In this document: positions 9,069 through 16,713 of the stretch, in pieces
How positions within the stretch are numbered: position 1 is the first letter of the stretch
Layout: every line of letters starts with the position of its first letter
From: Natronorubrum halalkaliphilum
GTDB lineage: Archaea > Halobacteriota > Halobacteria > Halobacteriales > Natrialbaceae
Direction: 5' to 3'
Assembly: GCF_009834785.1 (NCBI RefSeq)
Contig: NZ_WUYX01000020.1
Coordinates: 1 to 52,847 of the forward strand
DNA length: 52,847 nucleotides
Notes under the pieces: model-generated
Database searches by the model: none
Told to the model about the DNA's origin: nothing
What the model saw: only the letters and a program-made list of their open reading frames with translations
Translations under genes and position numbers: made by a program

Positions 9069-9409
9069 TCCTCTTCACCTCCGAACACGGAGTAGCCCGG
9101 GGCGTGCGTGACGCTCGGCTCGCCGTGGAGCTGTTCGATCGCGTCGTTGACCAGCCCGTCGAGGTCCCCCCGAAGGTCGTCGACGCCCTCCTCGATCCCC
9201 TCGTCGTCTTTCAGCTGTTCGATCTCGTCTTCGATCGTCGCGAGCTGTCGGCCGAGCCGTTCGATCTCCTCATCCGAGAGATTCCCCGACTCCATGCGAC
9301 GAACCGCTTCGCGCTCCAGGGCGTCGATCAGGATTTCGACGACGGTGATGACGAGGGTGACCAGCCCCTGCCGTGCGTCCTCACCGTCGCCGACGTCGAT
9401 CTGGCTCAT
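9065..9409 (-). CDS. gvpK: Gas vesicle protein GvpK
   Basis: A 114-residue GvpK. The family core is visible in [41 protein letters not shown]-type sequence across residues 15-55, followed by an acidic coiled-coil-like segment. GvpK is a small accessory protein required for gas vesicle formation in haloarchaea, and its biochemical role is not settled. It overlaps gvpJ upstream and gvpL downstream by four bases each. The length is normal for the family. Confidence 0.93.
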   Translation of the reverse strand: MSQIDVGDGEDARQGLVTLVITVVEILIDALEREAVRRMESGNLSDEEIERLGRQLATIEDEIEQLKDDEGIEEGVDDLRGDLDGLVNDAIEQLHGEPSVTHAPGYSVFGGEEE

Positions 9410-9984
9410 CCGTCCTCGGCCTCCGCGTTCGCCGTTTCCTCGGTTTTGTCTTCGGCGCTGTCCGCGTTGCCGCCTTCGGACTCCGCTTCACCTTCATCGT
9501 CGGTATCGTCGCTGAGCAGGTCGAACCCACCGCTCGTCGGCCGCTCCGGATCCGGCCGCGCGCCGATGTGTTCGCTCACTCGGTCGGGTTGTTCATCGCT
9601 TTCGCCGTCGCTCGACTCGCTGCGTTCACCCTCGCCACCACCCGTAAACTCCTCGCGAGTCTCGTCGACGTACCGTTCGTCGGGAGTCACGTTGACGCCG
9701 CTCGTCGGATCGATCGGCGGCTTCGGCCGGTCCATCTCCGCGATCTCTGGATCGTCGACCGCCGCAGCGACGCGTCGCATATCGGTTCCCTCGGGGAACT
9801 CGAGGCCGTACTTGGCCGCGGTCTCGAAGGAGGCGATGGCGGCCCGGACCTGCACGCCGAGCAGCTGCGTGTCGCCGATCGAGACGGCGATGTCGGCGTT
9901 GATGACGATCCCCTTGTCCAGCAACATCTCGACGACTTCGGCGAGGTCGGCCTTCTGCCGGCTCGGCTGGAAGTCATCGACCAT
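9406..9984 (-). CDS. gvpJ: Gas vesicle protein GvpJ with acidic C-terminal extension
   Basis: A GvpA-like minor structural protein. Residues about 10-60 ([20 protein letters not shown] onward to [17 protein letters not shown]) form the conserved GvpA/J core. The region after about residue 105 is an extra tail dominated by E, D, S and G. At 192 residues it is longer than typical haloarchaeal GvpJ (about 110-120). The ATG at 9984 has a good ribosome-binding site GGAGGTGAG just upstream, so it is preferred over the in-frame GTG at 9993. A 95-base gap separates it from the gene upstream, the only sizeable gap in the operon. Confidence 0.92.
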   Translation of the reverse strand: MVDDFQPSRQKADLAEVVEMLLDKGIVINADIAVSIGDTQLLGVQVRAAIASFETAAKYGLEFPEGTDMRRVAAAVDDPEIAEMDRPKPPIDPTSGVNVTPDERYVDETREEFTGGGEGERSESSDGESDEQPDRVSEHIGARPDPERPTSGGFDLLSDDTDDEGEAESEGGNADSAEDKTEETANAEAEDG

Positions 9985-10079
9985 GCATCTCACCTCCGGG
10001 TCGGCTCGTCGCGCTCGGCGGGCCGCGAGCTGTCGTCGCGGGTCGGTTCTCGAGTCGTCTTCGGATCGGCTGTGCTGGG

Positions 10080-11084
10080 TTAGTCATTGTTGGCTCTCCG
10101 TTTTTTCTCGCGCTCGATTTCGAACCGCCGACCGTAGATCCGCTTTCGGCTGGGTGCCGTCGAGAGTTTGACCTGCTGGGGGACCGTCGAGTGACGGGCC
10201 CCGCCGCCGAGGTCGCGGCGCTCGGTCGGGATCGTCGCCGCCGCAGTCGGGTTCCGCGAGTTCGTACTGGTATCCTGCCGGCGCATCTTCTCGCGGTTGA
10301 ACTCGTAGAGCTGTTCGAACTTTTCGTGGGTCTCGAGCAACGCCTCGCGGAAGGCGTCGATCCCTTTCATCGCCTGTTGCTGGATCGCGACCTGGTAGGC
10401 TTCGGGATCCTCCGCGACGTCGATTTCGCCCAGCAGTTCCGAGGGATCGGCATCAATCTCTTCGAGTTTGTCGACCAGATCGGCCTCAAGGAGGTCGTCG
10501 TCACCGGCGACGAGTCCGTCTTCGCCGCCGACCATGCTGTCGTCGCCGCCGATTACGCCGTCCCCATCCTCGCCGCCGAGCAGCGCTTCGTCGTCGTCGG
10601 TCACTGCCGAGGCGGCCTCCTCAAGCATGCCATCGTCGTCTTCGTCGCCCGCGAGATCGTCGACGGCATCGTCTAACGCTCGCTTCTGTTGCCACAGGCT
10701 CCCAAGGTCCGTCGCGTCCCACGCGTTGAGCAGGTCAATGGCCGAGAACAGTTGCGTGAAGTCGACGAGATCCGTTGCGCCTGCGTCTTCGTCCGCGATA
10801 ACCTCGGGAATCTCGCCGGTCTCGATCGCTGCGAGGAGTTCGTCGCCGTCGACGGCCTCGGGCAACTCGCTGAAATCGATCGTCTCGAGCAGCGTCTGGG
10901 TCTCCGACGCGACGGTAGTGAGCTTCTCGACGTCACCCAGCAGCTCCTCGATCTTGCTGTCCTCGAGTTCGTCGATCGCTTCGACGTCACCGAGGGAGTT
11001 CTCGAGGTTTTCGAGGCTCTCCGTGGCATCCTCGAGCAGGGTCTCGAAGTCGTCCTCGCCGTCGAGTAGCTGTTCGTCGCTCAT
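10080..11084 (-). CDS. GvpI-position protein, acidic N-terminus and basic C-terminus
   Basis: A 334-residue protein sitting between gvpH and gvpJ, where gvpI lies in other haloarchaea. Residues 1-200 are extremely acidic, with helical segments and an internal series of GGEDG/GGDD-type repeats near 150-185. The middle (about 215-265) looks like an amphipathic helix (AYQVAIQQQAMKGIDAFREA). The last 70 residues are strongly basic, ending GRRFEIEREKKRRANND. Classical GvpI is a small basic protein, so this may be GvpI fused to or grown by an acidic domain, or an unrelated replacement. The start overlaps the gvpH stop by four bases. Membership of the operon is firm; identity with GvpI is not. Confidence 0.7.
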   Translation of the reverse strand: MSDEQLLDGEDDFETLLEDATESLENLENSLGDVEAIDELEDSKIEELLGDVEKLTTVASETQTLLETIDFSELPEAVDGDELLAAIETGEIPEVIADEDAGATDLVDFTQLFSAIDLLNAWDATDLGSLWQQKRALDDAVDDLAGDEDDDGMLEEAASAVTDDDEALLGGEDGDGVIGGDDSMVGGEDGLVAGDDDLLEADLVDKLEEIDADPSELLGEIDVAEDPEAYQVAIQQQAMKGIDAFREALLETHEKFEQLYEFNREKMRRQDTSTNSRNPTAAATIPTERRDLGGGARHSTVPQQVKLSTAPSRKRIYGRRFEIEREKKRRANND

Positions 11085-11908
11085 CGATCGTTCTCCTCGT
11101 CTGTGCTTGTACTCCCCTCGCTCGGCTCGATCTGGACGGTGAGCACACCGTTCTTGATCGTCGCCCGGGCCGTTCGATCGCCCCAGGGCACGTCGACTCG
11201 CTCGAGTTCGCTCCCCGAGACGGCGACGACGAGCGTCGAGCCGTCGAAGCCGACGGTGACGTCGTCCGGATCGGTGCCGGCCACATCGGCCGTGACGAGC
11301 AGTTCGTCCTCGGTCGCTCGCGTCGTCAGGTGGTGGTCGTTCGATGGGGTCGACCGACGTCGCCGGGTTCGCGATCGATCCGACCCGGAGCCGGCGTGTC
11401 GGCGACGGTCGTCGGAGCCCTCCCGACCGACCGGATCGCGTTCGAACCGCGACTCGTCGGCGAGGCCGTCGCCCGAGCCGATCGAGATGTCGTAATCGAG
11501 TACCGTCCGATCGGACCGTCGCCGTCCCGACGTCGAGCCGCTTTCGAGGGACTCGAGTGCGGACAGCAGACTCGAGAGCCAGTGTTGGCCCTCGTCTTGT
11601 TCTTGTCCTTGTTCGTCGGCGTCACCGGCACCGCCACCAGCGCCGGCTCCGGCGTCCCCACCGGACGCCGAGACGCTGATGCGCGAATCGGTGTCGCCCC
11701 GGTCGTCCGACCGTCGATCGGTCGATTCCGAGTCGGAGCCAGAGTGGTTCGCCCCGCCCTCGTCCGACGGCGTTTCGGATCGTCGGCTGTCGTCGTCCTG
11801 ATCCGCCGCTGAGTCGTCGATCGGAACGTCGGTCGACTCGTCGTCGTGGTCGTGGTCGTCGGCCGATTCGTCGCGTCGGTCGTCCGGATCTGAATCGTCT
11901 ACTGTCAT
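11081..11908 (-). CDS. gvpH: Gas vesicle protein GvpH (Hsp20-like domain)
   Basis: A 275-residue GvpH. The C-terminal part (about 190-262) is an alpha-crystallin/Hsp20-type domain, visible in LLVTADVAGTDPDDVTVGFD and the end motif [13 protein letters not shown]. The long N-terminal region (1-185) is a disordered stretch of D, S, E, R and G, with a short segment QGQEQDEGQHWLSSLLSALE inside. In haloarchaea GvpH is an accessory protein, and its fold suggests a chaperone for aggregation-prone GvpA. Its ATG directly follows the gvpG stop (TAAATG), and its stop overlaps the next gene by four bases. Confidence 0.9.
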   Translation of the reverse strand: MTVDDSDPDDRRDESADDHDHDDESTDVPIDDSAADQDDDSRRSETPSDEGGANHSGSDSESTDRRSDDRGDTDSRISVSASGGDAGAGAGGGAGDADEQGQEQDEGQHWLSSLLSALESLESGSTSGRRRSDRTVLDYDISIGSGDGLADESRFERDPVGREGSDDRRRHAGSGSDRSRTRRRRSTPSNDHHLTTRATEDELLVTADVAGTDPDDVTVGFDGSTLVVAVSGSELERVDVPWGDRTARATIKNGVLTVQIEPSEGSTSTDEENDR

Positions 11909-12163
11909 TTAGGATTTCACCTCCACGCGGCCGCTCGCCAACTTCTCGTGGACTTCGCGAGCGATCTCGATCTCCGCCTCGAGTTCGTCTTTCCGTCGCT
12001 GATACTCCTCCTCGGAGCGCTCGCCGAGTTCGTACAGCAACTGATTCTCCTTCAGCTCGTCCTCGAGGGCGTCGATGTCGTACATCTCGCTGAGCGCCAT
12101 CGTGTGGAGCGTGTCTACGATGCCGACGAACGGCCGAATCAGGAGGTCGTCGAGGACGAACAT
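11909..12163 (-). CDS. gvpG: Gas vesicle protein GvpG
   Basis: An 84-residue GvpG of normal length. The N-terminus MFVLDDLLIRPFVGIVDTLH is the family hallmark. The rest is a predicted charged helix (DELKENQLLYELGERSEEEYQ). GvpG is one of the accessory proteins needed for vesicle assembly and is thought to interact with GvpA and GvpF-type partners. It is separated from gvpF by 7 bases and from gvpH by none. Confidence 0.93.
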   Translation of the reverse strand: MFVLDDLLIRPFVGIVDTLHTMALSEMYDIDALEDELKENQLLYELGERSEEEYQRRKDELEAEIEIAREVHEKLASGRVEVKS

Positions 12164-12170
12164 GGGTAGA

Positions 12171-12794
12171 TTACTGTTGAGCGCCGATCTTGACGTCGAC
12201 GAAGCTGTACGGTGCGAACGGTCCCGTGTACCGGAACATGAGGTCGTCGTACTCCGCTTCTAACCGGGCGACCGCGTCGTCGAACGCCTCGCGTTCGTCG
12301 CGCTCGACGAGGTACGACCGGTTGAGCACGAGTCGATCGCTAAACAGGTCGTTCGGCACCGACTGGGCGGCGACGGGCTCGAGTTCGTCGGCGACGGCCT
12401 CCTCGAGCGCGTCCGCGTCGACGTCGGCGTCCTCCTCGCGGACGATTTTGAGGCCGAGTTCGATCCGGCCTTCGATGTCGTTTATCGCGCGTCGGAACGC
12501 CGGTCTGGCCCCGCGGAGGACGTTTTTCAGCGCTCGATCGCCTTCGAAGGCCATCCCGAACTGCATCGGGACGATCGTCCGTCCGCCGTCGCGCTCCATG
12601 ATCTCCCGGAGCACGTCGTCGTGTCGCTGGGCGTCCTCGTCGGTCTCCTCGGGATCGGTGGTGTCGATGTCGGAAACGACGGCGTTGAGCCGGCGGTGGG
12701 AGACCGTGTAGACGCGCTCTGCGCCGCCGACGGCGTCGGTCTCGAACTCGACCGGTTCGTCGTTCATGACGCCGTAGACGTACCGATTGGTCAT
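12171..12794 (-). CDS. gvpF: Gas vesicle protein GvpF
   Basis: A 207-residue GvpF, the first gene of the minus-strand operon. Family features are the N-terminal [11 protein letters not shown] and the C-terminal [18 protein letters not shown]. The central [20 protein letters not shown] segment is also typical. GvpF is the accessory protein that binds GvpA and is placed at the gas-facing surface in structural work on the family. In other haloarchaea gvpD and gvpE (regulators) usually precede gvpF; here nothing precedes it but the divergent control region. Confidence 0.93.
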   Translation of the reverse strand: MTNRYVYGVMNDEPVEFETDAVGGAERVYTVSHRRLNAVVSDIDTTDPEETDEDAQRHDDVLREIMERDGGRTIVPMQFGMAFEGDRALKNVLRGARPAFRRAINDIEGRIELGLKIVREEDADVDADALEEAVADELEPVAAQSVPNDLFSDRLVLNRSYLVERDEREAFDDAVARLEAEYDDLMFRYTGPFAPYSFVDVKIGAQQ

Positions 12795-13147
12795 CGGTCG
12801 ATCACCCTCACCCGGACGACGCCCGTCTTCGCCGCTACTCGTGCCCGCGAGCGCGGGCTCGGTTCGTCACCGGCCTCGAAAGGTATCGATCGGGATATCA
12901 TGGGGAAACGGAAGTCGACTACCCGGGGTCGCTCCGGCGCGCTGTACCGTGTTCCGCGCCACGGCGCGACTCGCGCGGGCATCACCCGCGGGTACTCGAG
13001 GAACTCGTCACGGAACCTTCCACGGGACGAGGGGTTATCGTGATGCTTGCAGTCGCAGCCCGCGATACCCGTCCCGAACGTGGCGAGCCGGCTTGCAGTA
13101 GCAGTGCAAGCCGTGTTACGAAGTCGGGACAAAGCTATCGGCGTATC
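12795..13147. promoter_or_regulatory. Divergent gvpF/gvpA control region with nested inverted repeats
   Basis: A 353-base region between the divergent operons. Close to gvpA there is a two-level dyad. The outer arms are GTCCCGA (13071-13077) and TCGGGAC (13124-13130). The inner perfect arms are GGCTTGCA (13090-13097) and TGCAAGCC (13105-13112) with a 7-base loop. GCTTGCAGTMGCAG (M = A or C) also occurs as a direct repeat at 13045-13058 and 13091-13104. The only TATA-like candidate for gvpA is the weak GTTACGA near 13114-13120. No clear TATA box for gvpF was seen. A basic 47-codon frame (12900-13043) is present but unsupported. Confidence 0.5.
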
Positions 13148-13438
13148 ATGGCAGCATCATCAGGCCGAAGACCCGATTCCTCGAGTCTCGCGGAAGTACT
13201 GGACCGCATCCTCGACAAAGGCGTCGTCATCGACGTCTGGGCGCGCATCTCGGTCGTCGGGATCGAACTACTGACGATCGAGGCTCGCGTCGTGGTCGCC
13301 TCGGTCGACACCTTCCTCCACTACGCGGAGGAGATCGCAAAAATTGAGCAAGCCACCGCAGAGGGCGACCTCGAAGAACTCGAAGAGCTCGAGGTCGAAC
13401 CACGTCCGGAATCGTCACCACAATCCGCCAGCGAATAA
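13148..13438 (+). CDS. gvpA: Gas vesicle structural protein GvpA
   Basis: The major ribbed-shell protein. From residue about 9, [20 protein letters not shown] through [20 protein letters not shown] to [15 protein letters not shown] is nearly identical to known haloarchaeal GvpA. The mature family protein is about 76 residues; this has 96 because of an acidic tail after KIEQ (rich in E, then P and S). The ATG at 13148 gives the expected N-terminus; longer in-frame starts run through the control-region repeats and are unlikely. gvpN follows after only 6 bases, so the usual gvpC is missing from this operon. Confidence 0.96.
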   Translation: MAASSGRRPDSSSLAEVLDRILDKGVVIDVWARISVVGIELLTIEARVVVASVDTFLHYAEEIAKIEQATAEGDLEELEELEVEPRPESSPQSASE

Positions 13439-13444
13439 CACTCC

Positions 13445-14488
13445 ATGGCCGACGATTCTTCGCGCAAGCGCAAGGTCAGAGGCAGAAAGATCGCGAGCGA
13501 CCGCTCGGACAAACAGCGGCGGAAAGCGAAGAAGAAACTCGCTCGCAAGTCGTCGGGTTCGAACGCGGGCAACGGCGACAGCCCCCTCTCCGACCCCGAG
13601 GAAGTTGCTCCCGAACCGTTCGTCGAGACCGACGCCGTGGCGTCGCTGCGCAGCAGAATCAACGGCTGGCTCGAGGCGGATCAGCCGGTCCACCTGATCG
13701 GCCCGACGGGCTGCGGGAAGACGGCGCTTGCGCTGTCGGCGGCCGCGGAGCGCGGCCGACCGGTCGTCTGGCTCAACGGTGACGAGTCCGTCGATACGGC
13801 CGCACTCGTCGGCGACCACGCCGGCGGGGAGCGCTACAAGGAGGACGACCGGTTCGTCAGCGGCGTGAGCAAGCAGACGGAGATCGTTCGCGAACGCTGG
13901 GTCGACAACCCGCTCTCGGTCGCGGTGCGAGAGGGCGCGACGCTCGTCTATAACGAGTTCTCGCGAAGCGACCCCTCGGCTCACAACGTCCTGCTCTCGG
14001 TGTTCGAGGAAGGCGTCCTCGAGCGACCGGGCAAGAAAGGGGACGATCGATCGATCGACGTCCACCCCGAGTTCCGGGCGATCCTGACCTCGAACGACGT
14101 CGAGTACGCGGGCGTCCACCGGCAACAGGACGCGCTGCTCGATCGGTTCGTCGGCGTTCACGTCGACTACTACGACGGCGAGACCGAGCGAGAGATCGTT
14201 CGCTCTCACGTCTCGATGTCCGACGAAGACGTCGAGACGATCGTCGACACGACCCGAGCGCTCCGCGACGAACTCGATATCGTCGTCGGCACGCGAGCGG
14301 CGATTACGGCCGCGAAGGGGCTCGCGGTCTTCGACGGGAGTCAGAACCAGAACGGCCACAGCGAGAACGGACAGTTCGACGACGAACTGCTGACGGACGT
14401 CTTTACGGACGTGCTCGCGCCGAAGATCGCGGGCGAAGGCCCCGACGACGTGTCGCAGCTCCGGACGACGATCGCCGAGTCGCTCTGA
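13445..14488 (+). CDS. gvpN: Gas vesicle protein GvpN (MoxR-type AAA ATPase)
   Basis: A 347-residue AAA ATPase of the GvpN family that aids gas vesicle maturation and enlargement. The Walker A motif is GPTGCGKTALAL near residues 85-96. Walker B and sensor-like segments are TLVYNEFSRSDPSAHNVLLS and FRAILTSNDVEYAGVH. The first 45 residues are a very basic leader (MADDSSRKRKVRGRKIASDR) not needed for the fold. It lies 6 bases after gvpA, almost certainly in the same transcript, and 87 bases before gvpO. Confidence 0.95.
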   Translation: MADDSSRKRKVRGRKIASDRSDKQRRKAKKKLARKSSGSNAGNGDSPLSDPEEVAPEPFVETDAVASLRSRINGWLEADQPVHLIGPTGCGKTALALSAAAERGRPVVWLNGDESVDTAALVGDHAGGERYKEDDRFVSGVSKQTEIVRERWVDNPLSVAVREGATLVYNEFSRSDPSAHNVLLSVFEEGVLERPGKKGDDRSIDVHPEFRAILTSNDVEYAGVHRQQDALLDRFVGVHVDYYDGETEREIVRSHVSMSDEDVETIVDTTRALRDELDIVVGTRAAITAAKGLAVFDGSQNQNGHSENGQFDDELLTDVFTDVLAPKIAGEGPDDVSQLRTTIAESL

Positions 14489-14575
14489 CCGGTCTCGAGC
14501 GACCGAGATCACCACAGGGGGTACCAACACGAATTCGAACGCCAGACGCGAAGCCACCAGAGTTAGCACAAACCA

Positions 14576-15112
14576 ATGGCCGAAGCCGACACACAGCAAT
14601 CGACGACGCAGTGCAAAGCCCTCACCGAGGACGGTGAGCGGTGTTCACGGCCGGCCCGGGACGACGACTTCTGCTATCAACATGACGAGAGTGATCCAAC
14701 CGTGAGCGACAGTCAAGCAGTCGAAGAGGAACAAGAGCAAGAAGAACAAACCGAGAGCCAAAGCCAGGAACTCGGCTCGGCCGACATGACCGCCGAGGAG
14801 AAGACGGATCCCGACGAGGTCGACGCCGAGGTCGAGACCGACCACGACGAAATTGCGGGCGTCCTCGCCGTTCGCCGGCGGGTCCAGTCGACGGCGGGCG
14901 AACTCATCGGCAGGGAGTTCGACGCCGTCAGCGAGATCGCCCCGACCGACGACGGCTGGCGCGCGGTCGTCGAAGTCGTCGAACGACGCGCCGTCCCCGA
15001 CACCCAGGACATCATCGGTCGCTACGAGATCGAACTCGACGACGACGCCACCGTCCACGGCTACCGGCGACTGGATCGGTACCGACGCGGGGACACGGCG
15101 GCGTTCGAGTAG
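14576..15112 (+). CDS. gvpO: Gas vesicle protein GvpO with N-terminal zinc knuckle
   Basis: A 178-residue GvpO. The GvpO domain occupies about residues 90-170 (VLAVRRRVQSTAGELIGREF, then DDGWRAVVEVVERRAVPDTQ and GRYEIELDDDATVHGYRRLD). Before it are an acidic E/Q-rich linker and, at residues 13-36, a compact CKALTEDGERCSRPARDDDF-CYQH motif. That C-x9-C-x8-C-x2-H spacing looks like a small zinc knuckle. GvpO is required for vesicle formation in haloarchaea and has been linked to gvp expression. A zinc knuckle would fit nucleic-acid or protein binding, but this is inference. Confidence 0.92.
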   Translation: MAEADTQQSTTQCKALTEDGERCSRPARDDDFCYQHDESDPTVSDSQAVEEEQEQEEQTESQSQELGSADMTAEEKTDPDEVDAEVETDHDEIAGVLAVRRRVQSTAGELIGREFDAVSEIAPTDDGWRAVVEVVERRAVPDTQDIIGRYEIELDDDATVHGYRRLDRYRRGDTAAFE

Positions 15113-15275
15113 CCCCGTGATCGCGTCCCGCCCGATCGGTCCGCGCCACCTCGAGCCGTAGCTGTCCCCACGGCCCGCTCACGGTGTCCGGACTGCCGCT
15201 GTCGCTGGCTCTCGCGTCGACCGCGCCCGAAAGCGCAACCTCGAAGTCCCGGCCGGCCGTCACCTCGGCCAACTC

Positions 15276-15605
15276 GTGTCTGGAACGCCCGTTCGCGGCG
15301 TCGACGTCGGCCCCGAAACGCGGTGTGACCACTACCGCACCGATCGCGACGTCGTCGCCTTCAAGTTCGCCTGCTGCGAGGCGTACTACCCCTGTTTTCG
15401 CTGTCACGAAGCCGTGACCGATCACGACGCCGCGCCGTGGCCCCGCGGCCGCTTCGACGAGCCGTCGGTGCTCTGTGGCGTCTGCGAAACCGAACTCACC
15501 GTTCCGCAGTACCTTGAGTCGGACTATCGCTGCCCCTCCTGTGACGCCGCGTTCAATCCCGGCTGCGCCGCCCACGCCGATCTGTACTTCGAGACGGACG
15601 AGTGA
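15276..15605 (+). CDS. CHY zinc-finger protein
   Basis: A 109-residue CHY-type zinc-finger protein. The family signature is complete: TRCDHYRTDRDVVAFKFACC, then YYPCFRCH, then LCGVCETELTVPQYL and YRCPSCDAAFNPGCAAH. This supplies about ten Cys/His ligands for several zinc ions. The GTG at 15276 gives the family-like N-terminus PVRGVDVGPETRC. Related eukaryotic domains occur in ubiquitin ligases; the archaeal role is unknown. It follows gvpO by 163 bases and is convergent with the esterase gene 6 bases away. Confidence 0.85.
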   Translation: MSGTPVRGVDVGPETRCDHYRTDRDVVAFKFACCEAYYPCFRCHEAVTDHDAAPWPRGRFDEPSVLCGVCETELTVPQYLESDYRCPSCDAAFNPGCAAHADLYFETDE

Positions 15606-15611
15606 GCGGTC

Positions 15612-16565
15612 TTACAGCGTTTCGGCCGCGGCGGCGGTGACCTCGTCCATCGCGGTTTCGGCGCGGTCGACCGCCTCGGTGAGACTCAGGAACCCGTGGG
15701 CCAGCGACGGATAGTGGCAGTGGCGGGTCTCGACCCCGACCGCCTGCAGTCGATCGGCGTAGGCCACGCCTTCGGATCGGAGCACGTCGTGGCCCGCGGT
15801 CGCGATTACGGCCGGCGGCGCACCCGCCACCGTCTCGGCTCGCAACGGAGCCGCGCGCGGATCGTCGGCGTCGGAGGGCTCCGCGAGATACTGCTCCCAG
15901 AACCACTCCATGTCCCCGCGGGAGAGCAGCGACGCGTCGGCGTGCTCCCGATAGGATCGCGTCTCGAAATCCCGCTCGAGGATCGGATAGCAGAGCAACT
16001 GCGCGGCCGGCGAGACGTCGCACTCGCGCGTCTCGAGTGCCACCGCGGCGGCCAGCCCCGCCCCGGCGCTGGACCCCGCGACGCCGAGACGATCGGGATC
16101 GACCTCGAGCGAGGCGGCGTTGTCGTGGGCCCACTCGAAGGCGGCCCGAACGTCCTCGACGGCCGCGGGGAACGGGTGCTCGGGTGCCAGCCGGTAGTCG
16201 ACCGAGATCACCGCGGCCCCAATGTGCGTCGCGAACGCCCGACAGAGGTCGTCGGCGGAGTCGAGCGTTCCGAGCACCCAGCCGCCGCCGTGGGCGAAGA
16301 CCAGTGCCGGTAGCTCCTCGTCCGTCCCTTCGGGCGTCGGCCAGTAGATTCGCACCGGAAGGTCGCCGCCGGGACCATCGATGCGCCGATGGTCCACCCT
16401 GTCGACCGCCGGGCCGTCACCGGCGGAGAAGACCTCGTCTTCGACGCGTCGCGCGTCCGCGACGGACATGCTGTGCCACGCCGGAAGATCGGCCGCCCTG
16501 CCGTTCCAGAGCACGTCGGCGAACTGCGGGTCCAACTCGTCGGTCGCCTCGTCCGGGCTGTCCAT
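15612..16565 (-). CDS. Alpha/beta hydrolase, HSL-type esterase
   Basis: A 317-residue carboxylesterase of the hormone-sensitive-lipase family. The oxyanion motif HGGGWVLG lies near residues 91-98, the nucleophile elbow GSSAGAGLA near 164-172, and the late His is in SLAHGFLSL. The acid residue is probably the Asp of AGHDVL. YRLAPEHPFPAAVEDV is also a family signature. It should hydrolyse short-chain esters in the cytoplasm. It is convergent with the CHY zinc-finger gene and divergent from kynureninase. Confidence 0.9.
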   Translation of the reverse strand: MDSPDEATDELDPQFADVLWNGRAADLPAWHSMSVADARRVEDEVFSAGDGPAVDRVDHRRIDGPGGDLPVRIYWPTPEGTDEELPALVFAHGGGWVLGTLDSADDLCRAFATHIGAAVISVDYRLAPEHPFPAAVEDVRAAFEWAHDNAASLEVDPDRLGVAGSSAGAGLAAAVALETRECDVSPAAQLLCYPILERDFETRSYREHADASLLSRGDMEWFWEQYLAEPSDADDPRAAPLRAETVAGAPPAVIATAGHDVLRSEGVAYADRLQAVGVETRHCHYPSLAHGFLSLTEAVDRAETAMDEVTAAAAETL

Positions 16566-16713
16566 ACGCGCTTCAGTGCTGACAGCTAATTAGCAGTACC
16601 GGCCTCGCGGCGGCAGCCACCCCGGTGCGTGCCCGATCGGGATCGACGACAGCCGGGTCGCCTCGAGAGCAACCCGCCGAAACGTTTCAGTACGTCCTGA
16701 CCAACTGTAGCGC

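Noticed and set aside
12900-13043. 47-codon basic frame in the gvpF/gvpA divergent region
   Set aside because: Arg-rich composition unlike haloarchaeal proteins, no TATA or ribosome-binding site, and it overlaps the control repeats.
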